Positions 47,926 through 60,500 of a stretch of DNA of 64,000 bases are shown piece by piece. The first letter of the stretch is position 1; each line of letters opens with the position of its first letter. The notes beneath the pieces are model-generated. The model was not told the origin of the DNA. It did no database searches and worked only from the letters and a program-made list of their open reading frames with translations. The DNA comes from Sciurus carolinensis (Eukaryota > Chordata > Mammalia > Rodentia > Sciuridae): assembly GCF_902686445.1 (NCBI RefSeq), contig NC_062224.1, positions 18,393,123 through 18,457,122 on the forward strand, in the 5' to 3' direction. The translations under genes were made by a program, and so were the position numbers.

Positions 47926-50900
47926 GGGGCGGGGAGTTAAGGCACCGCGCTAAACCTGGACCACTTGTGATTTTTCTGGAGCTTAGGAAAGATGTATTTT
48001 TCTTCCCGAATCACCCTTCGTTGATTGTGATGAATAAGTTTCCCTAACTCGTTAAAAAAATAAAGTGATATATGGCATGTGTTTTAGGGGAGGAAAGGAG
48101 TGCGATTGGTAGCACATTTCCCTGCTTCATTCCAGTCATTCTGTAGCGTTTCCTGAGAACTATGTAAGCCTTAGGGACAAGGCCTCATGTTGTGGGAATC
48201 CTTTGGCTGCCCTCACCCCAAATACTCAGTCCCACGTATATTCGCGTAGATCTGAAACCTAGCTGTTCAGATGTTTGTTCCATGAATGAATAACTGCGTA
48301 CCCAAGAGGCGCACCCATCGGCTAACCAGTGCGCATTTGGGGGAAACTGGAAATGAAGTAGAAGAGACCCTTGGCCTTGAATTTACCTTTAAGGAATAAA
48401 ATTCTGCAACACAAGGATAGACAAATGGCATTCAGAGGCATTGCTTAACATGATAGTCCAATACAAATGATGATAAAATGCTGAGAATCTGGGAGAATGG
48501 CTTGAATTGAGGTGGAAAGTGTAAAGGTTAAAGAGATTCTAGGAAGTTTCTTGCTGTTATGATTTTGTTTCGCATTAGAGATGAATGCTTTCCTAATTCA
48601 GATTTACTTTCCAAACAGTCCACAATGGCACTTGGGTAACAAACATCTGCCCATGATGGAATTACTGAATTCTTCTATCAAAGATGGAATTTTCTACTGT
48701 TGATTTCTCCCCCTCCCCAGTACTGGGTATGGAACTCAGGGACCCTCTGCCAGTGAGCTATATTCCAAGCCCATTTTATTTTTAAATTTGAGATAGGGTC
48801 TCTCTAAGGCTGACCTGGAGCTTGATTCTCCTGTCTCATCTCCTGAGTTGCTGGGATTACAGGTGCAGGCCACTATGCCCCACTTTTAAGAGATTTAAAA
48901 AAAATTTTTTTAAAAGATAGCCTGGTCAACTTTTCACCAGCTGCGGAGATGCTTTAAAACAATTTTAGGAGGTTAGTATACAGAAATAAATCTCTTAACA
49001 GCCTGCTATGGCTTGTGTTTCAGTACATTATTGATTGCAAAGGACTAAGCTTAAGAGACTGTTGTCTTCATTCTCCAGTTATTTAACAAGACTTAAATTA
49101 ATCCTGAGGACAATATCTCTTTTCCCCCTCTGTGCTGGATTTGAACCCAGGGCCTTGCATGTGCTATGAAAGTGCTCTGGCACTGTTATGTGTCTAGTCC
49201 TGACAGTGTCCATCTTTAAAGAACTGCAGTTTTATATACCATAATAGTCTGGGAAAGCAGTACTATCTAATGAAATGTATTGTTCTCTGAACTGATTCTT
49301 GTACATAAGCAAGTATACTTTGATGTTGTTAATAGGTCAGATGACCAAACAATGAGATGTGGCTTAATGAAATGAAGTAGAGATTTTATACTTTAAAAAG
49401 TTAACTATAGGGTGGCAGACGTCCTAATCCCAGCAGCTCAGGAGGCTGAGGCAGGAGGATCTGAAGTTCAAAGCCAGCCTCAGCAAAATCGAGGCACTAA
49501 GCAACTCAATGATAACCTGTCTCTAAATAAAATACAAAATAGGGCTGGGGATGTGGCTTCATGGTGGAGTGCCCCTGAGTTCAATCCCTGGTACTGCCCT
49601 CCCCCGCAAAAACAAAGTGCTAACTCTAGAGCTGGGGGTGTTGCTCAGTGGTAGGTTTGCCTAGCCTGTGCAAGGCTCTGGATTCAATCCCCAGTACGTA
49701 AGGGGAAAAAAAACTGTAGGGCTGGGGATTTACCTGAGTTGTAGAGCAGTGGCCTAGCACGAACATGACCCTGGGTTCTATCCCTAGAACTATAGAAAAG
49801 AAAAGGAAAAAAAAAAAAAAAAAAAGATTAACTACAGGGGTAGATTCCATGATGTTTTCATTTAACACATTTTGTTATCTTTCAGTGTAAGTCAGCCCTG
49901 CAGGTTAAGCCCATTTCCTGCCTTCCTTTCCTCAGTGAAGAAGGCATCCTCTTCTCTTCCTTTTCTTATATCTCTATTTTCTTCCATAATGCATTGCCTT
50001 GCAGGTACCATACTAGACTGCATTTTCTCTTTTCTTGACATAGTAATGCTCTGAATAATTCCTTTTTTGTATATAGAAAAGAATTGCATACAAGTGTGAG
50101 GAAGTAAAGTCATAGTGAAAGGATACTTGATTACTTTGCTTCTGCTGACTATTCATCAAACCATTTGGATTCTTTTGTCTTTTGAATTATATTGATTCCT
50201 TTTTATATTCATTTGAAATGGAGAGCATCATGATTCTTTAATTTGGGCAAATGGGGTAAATTATATTTGTGTAAAAAGATACATTTTTAAAAAAACTTTA
50301 TAATAGACTTTTTTTTTTTTTTTTTTAACAGTCAAATTTTTAGAAGTTATCAAGCCTTTCTGTGCAGTTCTACCAGAAATACAGAAACCTGAAAGGAAAG
50401 TAAGTATAATACTTTAGTAATATACTGGGTAGCTAAGTGAATTATTTTACTAAACCTTGATTTATTTTCCCCAGTCCTTTTTGGTTGAAATGGGAAAAAT
50501 ATGTCTTGCTCATCCTCCTTGAAAGAGTGAATAAAAAAAAAAAAGTGAATAAAACAATATCGTCCTGCTAAAGTCTAGTCAGGCTTCTCATGCTTTCAAA
50601 ATGACTGTTCTGGGGCTGGAGCTGGAGCTGAGTGGCAGAGCACTTGCCTAGCATGTGTGAGGCACTGGGTTTGATCCTTAGCACGCCTAAGAGAAAACAT
50701 AAAATAAAGACCTGTTGTCCATTTACAACTACCAAAAAAAAAGTGTTCTGTAAGTTTAACATTTCCAAACCATGTATGTCTTTGGCCTGTTAGTTAACAC
50801 ACAGCATTCTCCTGTCCATAGTGATCCTTTATAATTCCTGTAGTGTAGGGTATATATTGTGCTTGCTAATGATGTGATCCGCTGGACTATAAATGGCCCA

Positions 50901-53900
50901 GTCTGCTGGGGTGGGTTTTGATGAGTACAACTGTTTTACATAAATGAATTATAATTGTGCAAATATATACCTGCCTTGTGTTGATTTATTCATTGGAAAG
51001 AAAAATCACAGGAATGCAGTTAGAAGATACAGTATTTGAATTGGATCATTCTTCTATCATTGTATACTTTTGGAGCTAAGATTTTAAATTTCAGAAATAC
51101 TATTAATCCCAAACTGGCCAGTTCCCACATGTTTTTCTTTTGAACTTTCAATTTCTCTTAAAACAAACAGGCATAGGAATGGAAAAAGAGATTGGAAAAA
51201 CTTTTGTTAAATTCACTTTTATTTAGAAGTATATTTGTGTTTTGATGATTTGAGATAGTAAAAATAGTCACTCCAGCTATATTTAGGACATCCCAAGAGA
51301 CTCTAGCTTTTCACAGTTTTTAGACTATCCTAAGACTGCATGAAGCTGTAAAGCATTACAGGTAATCCCAGGTGTTCATGGCACAGTGTTAACTGAAGCA
51401 CCTATGTTTGGGGTCTGTGTTTTGCTCTGCCACCTTTTCAGTTTCATTTACCTTTCTACAGTGCACATGAAAACTGCCTATAGTTAACTCTTCTTTTTGA
51501 AAAGCAGAGAACAGTGTTTGAGAAGTTCAGCTGTTTATTTTAGCTGCTACACACTGGGGTGAAAGGGACATTTAAAGAGTAATTAATAAGAACATGTCAT
51601 GATGTGGAATGTTGGTTATGCTTTAAGGGGATTTTTATTTTAAATTTGGTATTTCTTGGTTTGGATTGATCATTCTTTGTTTTTTATTGTACAGATCCAG
51701 TTTAGAGAGAAGGTATTATGGACTGCTATAACTCTCTTCATTTTCTTAGTATGTTGTCAGGTATGTAACGATAATATTAAATGAGTATCTGTATTGTTGT
51801 TCTAAGGTCTTGATTAAGTTTGGGAAACGTCGTTTTAGTTAAAATAATAAATATATTGAACTATATTAAGCATTGTTATTCCTATTTATCTGAATAATAA
51901 TAATAATTATTATTATTATTCTGTGGTGCTGGGGATTGAATCCAGGGCCTCAGGAGTGCTATACAAACTCTCTACCATGGAGCTATTCCTACAGCCTTAA
52001 TCCAAATTATTTCAATTATGAGAGTGATGATATTTCTGTCTTTCTTAGACAAGGTCTCCTTATATTGCCCAGGCTGGCTCAATATCCTCCTGCCTGAGCC
52101 TCCTAAGGGGTAGTGGTATTATAGACTTGTGCCACCACATCTGGCCCTAAAGCAGTTGTCTTGTTCTGTGTATTTCTTTTGGTTTACTCGTGAGTTGAAT
52201 GTTTTTTTTTTCCCTGTTAGTTTTCAGATTATGGTTTTTGCCAACTTTTTTCTTAAGACACTTTTTTTCCTTATTGATTAGATATCTTTTTATATATAAA
52301 GTAACATATATTGCAAATATTTTTCTAGTTTACTTTTTTTCATGTTGTGAATAGCATATATTAATTTAAATATTCCATAAAAACAAATTTTTAGAATCTT
52401 TGTTGTGTACTGTTTAATAATAAACTCCGGGTAGGAGGTGCTGTTAGTTCAGTGGTAGAGTGCTTGCCTAGCATGAAGCCCTGGGTTCAATCCCTAGCAC
52501 AACCTAAAAAAGGAAAAGAAAGTAGGGGTAAATCCAGTGATACTACCTCTTTTTTTTTTTTTCCCTGCTGTACTGAGGGTCCAAGCCAAGACCTTGACAT
52601 ACTGGGCAAGAGCTCTACCAGTGAACCACCACCCCCAGCCCTTATTTATTTATTTATTTTATTTATTTTTTATAGTAGTGGGGATTGAACCCAGTGTGCT
52701 TTACCACCAAGCCACACCCAGTTTTTTATTTTTTATTTTTTTAATATATAAAATAGTAAGATAGGGTCTCACTAAATTGCTGAGGCTAGTCTTGAGCTTG
52801 CAATCCTGCCTCAACCTGCCAAGTGACTGGAATTACAGGTGTGCACCATAGTGCCTGATTATATTTTCATATTCTTTTTTTTTTTTTTTTTTTTTTTTTT
52901 TTGGTGCTGAGGATTGAACCCAGGGCCTTGTGCATGCTAGGCAAGCACTCTACCAACTGAGCTATATCCCCAGCCCCTATTTTCATATCTTAGCATTGTC
53001 TTTTGAAGAATAGAAAGTTTTAGTTTTGGCGAAGTTCACTTTATTTTTTTTTCTTTATATTATTTTGTTTTGTTTTATGGTGCAAGGCTAGGCATGCACT
53101 TTACCAGTGAACTATGCCACATCCTCTTTTTCTTTCATTATTCATGGTTTTAATTTCATAACTAATAACTTTTTACCTATTTATGGTCATGAATAATTTT
53201 TCCTGTATTTTTCTAAATATTTTAATTTTAACTTGTGTTGGTTTATGGTCTGTTGCACATTGATGGTTGGGTTTAGCATGAGGTAAGAGTTGAGGTTCAT
53301 TTCTTTCTACATGGACATCCATTTCTGGAAAAAATTATTGAAAAATAACTCCATTGAATTATGTTGGCATTTTTATTGAAAATAAAATCATCACATAAGC
53401 ATTGCTCTTTTTTCTTATCTCTCTTTCATTCATCGATAGGTCTGTCATTAATAATAAGCCACAGTTTTAATTACCATAGTTTTACAGGCAATCTTACTAT
53501 CAGTTTGTAGAAGTTCTCCAACTTCGTTCTTTTTCAAAATTGTTTTGGCTCTTCTGGGTTCTGCATATTTTCATATACATTTTTTAAATTAGCTTTTTAC
53601 TTTCTACAAGAAAGCCTGCTGGCATTATGATTTGCATTGTTTGAGTTTACAGGTCAATTTAAGAGAATTACCATCTTGGTACGGAATCTTCTTATCCAGA
53701 GGTCAGCAAACTTATCTGTAAAAGCCCATAAGCAAATATTTTAGGCTTTGCAGCCATAGTCTGAGAACCCAAGAAGAAGAACACAAAGGAAGAAGTGACA
53801 TGTCTCACTAGAAAAGAATGATGTGGGCACCATGGTGTATGCCTGTAATCATGGTTATACAGGAGACTGAGACAGGGGGCTTGTAAATTCAAGGCCAGTC

Positions 53901-56900
53901 TGGGAAATTTAGTGAGACCCTGTCTCAAAATAAAGATAGCTGGAAATGCATCCTCAGTGGTAGAACACCCTGGGTTCAATCCCCAATACTTAAAAGAAAA
54001 GACATTTCTCAGGACTATTTGATGTAATTAATTTGTGCATTTTTTATTACTTTATTTTTTTGTATGTTTACATAGTTGCTAAGGTGTTTCTTTTTGTCTA
54101 ATGCTTAGGCAGATCTGCCCCATGTGGGTGATTTCTTAATTCTCTTTCCAGTGACTCTCAAACAGCTTCAAGCTCGTTTTCTCTTACTTGAGGAAGTGGT
54201 GGGAAGTGAGATAAACTGAGATAGTGTATTAAATTCTACCTGAACTCTGCTTTCTTCTTAAATTTTTGCTAACTATCTTGAGATGATTCTCATCACCTGA
54301 CTGATTAGAACTATATTCCATTCCAGGCTCCAGGTCATTCCCCAGTTTCGGCTTAGGGCAGTCCTCTATTCTTTAATTCCATACTACAGGATCAGCCCCA
54401 TTACTCATTTTTCTTTCATCCATTTCTTCTTTCTTAATCAAAGGAGGGGAAAAGATAAGGATATCTTTATAGTTGGAATGGTGGGACTTCTGAGGATTCT
54501 GCTGACTTCCCATGGTGATAGTTAGGAGCGCCTTTGTACTGAGCGCTCAGACGTCTGGTGTTTTCTCCCCACTACCACTAGTCCTTCAGATTTATAATCC
54601 TTTTTCTTGTTTTACTGCTGTAAAGGTTCTTTTTTTCTTTTTTGTTTCTCTTAGCACTCTTTCATTCTTTTTAGCATTTATGATTTTATCTGTTTTTTAA
54701 AATGTGTTTTGTTATATGCCATGGGAGGAAAATTCCATCTTAAGCCAGACATATCATATTTGGTTTTCAGTTCCTAGTACCTTTGAAAATCCCTAGTGCT
54801 GATTTTGTTTTTTCATTTGATCAACTCATGTTTCCATTAGGGCATGGACTACTTTGTTTCTCCAAAGTAGTATACTGTATTTTACCAAGTTTGTTATTAG
54901 ACAAAGTAAACATAACAGTTTAATTGAGCATTGAAGGAGTCATGTATCTGACTTCACTCAGCAGTGGAAGAGGTTTAGAGAGCTGTGCTCCAGAAGCATG
55001 GGCAGTGAGCTTTTGCAGGTTGAATGTGGAAGTAAAGAAATTACTTGATTGGCTGTGGCTAGCTGTTTGCCTTATTTCTGTATGGCCCAAGGGAATCATT
55101 GACTGGTTGACTGTCTATGATTGGTTGATGCCTTGATTCAAAATTAGTCAAAAGGAATGTCTTTAAATTCAGTTTCATTTTGCCTTCCTAAAGATCCTAG
55201 TGCAGTCCCCAGCACTCTGGGATTGTGGAAATAACAAACAAGATCCGAGTGCGGAAAAACCCCTGGCTAACTGGCCTCCTGCTTATAGTTTTAACAAATT
55301 GAAACTGATTATGTATGTATTATAGTGGAAAGTTTGGAACTCTTCAACTGTGACATATTAATAGAAAATAACTCCATATTCTTCCCAAGCTTTGGAGTTT
55401 ATGGAGAAATAAAATTAGAACCAAATTTAATTATCTTGGAGATTACAGAAAAGATCAAATACCATTGTTTAGGGGAAGTTGGTTGATTTTTCTAGTTCAG
55501 TTTCCCACAAAGCAGCTAAATATGGAGGTAATGGAGGTCTATTAAGGAATGTAATTGGACTAACTTAACTTCTTTCCTACTTATTGTGTATTTGATGTAG
55601 ACTATCCTTATTCCTCATACCTCATCTTAACTGAAACGTTTTCTACAGCTACTGGGTATATGTGAAATATTCGTACTTCACACTTTACTGATTTTGTTAC
55701 CTGTATAATAAATTTGAACATCAAGAAAGATTTAAAATTTTAAAATGATTTAAAATGTTTAAAATTGCTGGAACTGCATGCAGTGATACATGCCTATATT
55801 CCCAGCTACCCAGGAGGTTGAAGATCATTTGAGGGCATGCGTTTGAGACCAGAAACATAGCAAAATCCTGTCTCAATAAGTATATTAGCAAATAAATAAA
55901 TAAATAAAATTACTGTAGCATCTTTTGGAACTTTTTTTAAAAATCAAAATTTTGAAATTAGCAACATATTTTTCTTTGCCTGATTTTTCTCATGGTTGAG
56001 AAGGGATATGACCAAAAGCTATATTCTAAATATGAGTCATAGGATAGGAAGCAGTCTGAAGTTCAGGTGTTTTGTTTTTTCCTGATTAAAAATTAATAAG
56101 TATCATAGAATATTAGATAATTCCTGGAAATAATAAGAAAAAGTCAATATAATCCTACTACCTAGAGATAATCACTATGTAAGATTTAGAAAAAAAATAC
56201 TTGCTCCTAGTTTTACTTTCTATACATTTTTTTTAAATGTTCAACTTTTTTTTTTTTTTGTCACTTTCTAAGTTACACAGTTTTGTATCTTTGTTTTCAC
56301 TTGTTTATTTTTATAGTGCTGGGACTTGAAACTACTTCTTGCACATGCTGAGCAACCCTCTGCCACTGAGCTATATCCCCAGCCCCTCTACTTTTGTTTT
56401 TGTAACAGAGTTTCTTAACAGTGTCACTTATGAATTTTAGGCAGGGTAATTCCTGTCATGGGAGGACTTTCCTGAGCAATGTAGGATGCTCAGCAGCATT
56501 GCTGGCATTATCACCCCTACCAAGTTGTGACAACCAAAGATATCTGTAGACACTGCCAGATGTCTCCTGGAAGACAAGAGTACCCCAGTTTGAGATCCTT
56601 TTTTTGGTTCCAGGGGTATTGAACCCAGGGGCTCTTAACCACTGAGCCACATCCCCAGCCCTTTTAAAAAATATTTAAAGATAGGGTCTTAGTAAGTTGC
56701 TGAGGCTGGCTTTAAACTCTCCATCCTCCCACCTCAGCCTCTGAGATGCTGGAATTACAGGCATGTGCCACTGCACCAGGCCTGAGAACTATTTTATATG
56801 TATTGTTATAAGTTCTTTATGTTATTATAATTTCATGATCATGATTTTTAGTGACATAATTTTTAGTAATTTATATTCCACTATATATGTAATCTTCAGT

Positions 56901-57248
56901 TTTATAACTATGAATGAGACCTTGATTGATTAATATATAACTTTGCAAAATTATTCTCTATGACTAGGCAGATATTATATCCTATAATCTGATGAGAATA
57001 TTTCTTTTTAAAATAGTAATAAAAAATAACAAATTTTACCATCTTTCTTTTTTAAATATTTTTTTAGTTGTTGATGGACCTTTATTTTATTCATTTCTTT
57101 ATATATGGTTCTGAAAATTGAACCCAGTGCCTCACACATGCCAGGCAAGCACTCTACCACTGAATCACAACCTCAGCCTCCCATCTTAGCTACTTTTAGG
57201 TTTGTAGTTTAGTAGTGTGAAGTATTTTTGCATTGTTGTACATTGTCA

Positions 57249-57279
<31 letters not shown>

Positions 57280-57549
57280 GCGGTGCTGGGTATCAAACCC
57301 AGGCCCTTGTGCTTGCAAGGCAAGCACTCTACCAACTGAGCTATCTCCCCAGCCCACATTGTCAATATTGACAGGTGTGTTTACTAGTGAAATGTACCAA
57401 GTAATAATTTCAACAGTTTTATTAAAGAATTTTACCCTTAAAATATGCTTGTTTTGGGGGCTGAGGATATAGCTCAGTTGGTAGAGTGTTTGCCTTGCAA
57501 GCACAAGGCCCTGGGTTCGATCCCCAGCATGGCAAAAAAATATATATAT

Positions 57550-57588
<39 letters not shown>

Positions 57589-60500
57589 AATATATATATA
57601 TATATATATATGCTTGTTTTGTTACAGAATATAAGAAATCTTTTTTTTTTCTTTTCTTTTTTTTTTTAAACATTGCTGCCAGACCTGGTGGCCCACGCCT
57701 ATAATCCCAGCTACTTGGGAGGCTGAAGCAGAAGGGTCACAAGTTGTAGGCCAGCCTTGAAACTTAGTGAGACTGCCTCTATATAAAAAGGATTGGAGAT
57801 GTAGCTCAGTGATGTGAGGTCCTGGTTCAATCTCCAGCACCACAAATAAAGTATTGTAAATATTAAGTGCATGCATTATAAATTAAATGCAAGGTTAATT
57901 TATATAATGTATTTTTATAAAATATTTTGTGCAATATTTTAGATACCACTGTTTGGAATCATGTCATCAGATTCTGCAGATCCTTTCTACTGGATGAGAG
58001 TTATTCTTGCATCCAATAGAGGTATGTAGTTCTTTTCTTTTTATCTCTAAATTACTAGTGACATTAAATAGTTATACACATGTGCATTAACAATTATTTT
58101 TCAATATTTACAGGGAGGGAGAGGATATGAGAACAGAAATTCATGGCCTAGGAGAATAAACCAACGTGTAAATAGTTATTTGTTGTAATAAGGGAGAAAT
58201 CTGTCTTTGGGTTTTTCAGACTAGAATCCTCTGATCTGCTGTGTCAGAGAGGAGATGATGCATTTGAATTAGAGTTTAGTCTTTGGACCCATAAGGGAAG
58301 TCTGAGCTAAAGTCCACAAGCATAAGACAGCAGGACGTAATCTGGGAAATGGTGGGTGGTGGATGCTGGTCAGTGAGGCTAATGAGGTAGGTAGGGCCTT
58401 GTTCATGAGATTTCTTGTATTTCAGGAATAATGAGTGCCTGTTTTTTTTTTTGTTTTTTTTTTTGTTTTTTTTTTTGGGTGCTGGGAATCGAACCCAGGG
58501 CCTTGTGCTTACAAAGCAAGCACTCTACCAACTGAGCTATCTCCCCAGCCCCCTTTTTTTTTTTTTTTTAAGCACTTGTTTAAATAGCCAGTAGGTGTGT
58601 TTCAGAATATAAAATTAATATTGTTTTTTAAAGTAATAATACTACTTTAATTAATTAATTAATTATTATTAGTATTACAGTACTGGGGATTGAACCTGGG
58701 GCACTCTACCACTGAGCTATATCCCCAGTCCTTTTTGTTTTTTATTTTGAGCTGCCCAAACCGGCCTCAAGCTTGTGAATCTTCTGCCTTAGCCTCCTGA
58801 GTAGCTGGGATTATAGCCATGTACCACCTCACACAACCAGTTTATTATTTTTCAAAAGCACCAACTTTTTAAATTTCGGAGGACTGGGGATTTTGTCCAT
58901 GGTCTTGAACATGCTCGGCAAACACTCTGTCATGGAATCCTGCTGTCTCAGCCTCCCAAGTAGCTGGAATGATAGGTGGTGCCATTGTGCCTAGCTTAAA
59001 TCCAAGGGCATTTATATACAGATTTATATGAAGTTGAAAATAAAGCTGCACTGTGAAAGAGAGCTCCTGGGAAGTTGATAGGTTGCAGATGTTAATGCAG
59101 ACTTCTTTGTGTATTTCTTCACATATATAAACTATATATACTTCCACTAAAAAATAAGATACACTATATATAATGTTTTGCTACTTGGTTTATTTAATAT
59201 CTCAGATGAGAGATTTCATTCAGTGGCCATGTACTATTCCATTATAAGGATAGGCTATGATTTACTTAATCATTTAGTCAGTAATTATTTATTGAGTTTT
59301 TATGCTGTACCAAGCTTTTTTCTTGATGCTGAGACTAGAGAGTGAACAAGATGATGTCGCAGTTGTCAGAGTTTATATTTTCTATCTGGGGATCTCAATT
59401 CTACATGAAGCATACTGGGTGGGACAGATGTTCTAGGAAGGTAACATTTGGACAGAGACCTGCACTTAGTGAGAGAGAATTCCGTGTGAATACTTGGAAG
59501 GAAGAGCAAGTGCGTAGGCTCCAAGGTGGACGCTTGCTTAGTGTGTTCAAAGAACTTCGAGGGTCAGCGTAGCTTAAAGAAAAGGGTCAGGGAAGAATGG
59601 TAGGACAGGATGTTGCAGACGTGTCTCAGAGTCAGATCATGAAGCGCTTGGAGACTGTAGTAAGAAGTGTTTTATGTATTATAGGAAACTTGGGGCCTCT
59701 CATCACGCATTTAGTTTATTGTCCTCCTAGTTTTATATGATAAACAGTGCTACAATGAAGGTTTTATCATATGCTTCTGTAACTTTGTTTATTTGTTTGT
59801 TTGCAGGGTAGGGAATCTAACTCAAGATCTCATGTATACAAAAAGTGTTCTACCACTGAACTGCACTGCTAGTCCTGTGATTTTTGTTTGTTTTGGTACT
59901 GGAGATTGAACCTAAGGGCATTCAACCACTGAGCCACATCCAGCCCTTTTATTTTTTATTTTGAGACACATCTCACTGAGTTCCTTAGGGCCTCGCTAAG
60001 TTGCTAAGGCTCTCTTTGAACTTGTGATCCTCCTGCCTCAGCCTCCCGAGTTTCTGGGCCTATAGGCCCAGTGTATCTGTAATTTTTTAATAGAATTAAT
60101 TTCTAGAAAGTTAAACTGTTTAATCATAAAATATTTATGTTTAAATTATCAGTAGATAAATTATTTTCCAGAAAGTTGGGACTATAGAGCATCTTCCTAG
60201 CACGTGTAAGGCCCTGGCTTCATTCCCCAGTACCACCACACCCCCGACACAGATAAGGTTGCATTATTTTACACTCTTACCATTATATGACAATTACCAA
60301 TTCTCTTCCAGTAGTGGATGTCATTAGTCTTAGTCTGTGAGTTAGACTGGTGAAAAGCATCATCTATTGTTTAATTTATATATTGGTGAGCTTGAACATT
60401 ATTTTTGAATATTTGTATTTCTTCAGTGACTGAAATTTTCAGTAGTATTTAAATTTTTTTTGTTATAAATAATAGCAAATTACTGACTAGTTTAAACACC

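Larger units (their letters stand above)
47644..50331 (+). other. SEC61A2 intron 1
   Basis: Begins inside the CpG island. 47930-48700 and 49840-50310 hold nothing assignable; the rest is SINEs. Confidence 0.8.
51761..57942 (+). other. SEC61A2 intron 3
   Basis: Long unassigned stretches: 54010-55760 and 55915-56290. 55770-55910 is a B1-type monomer ending in (AAAT)n. The remainder is a dense SINE field listed separately. Confidence 0.8.

Noticed and set aside
57445..57704. Plus-strand frames rich in Ile/Tyr
   Set aside because: They translate an ID SINE and a (TA)n tract.
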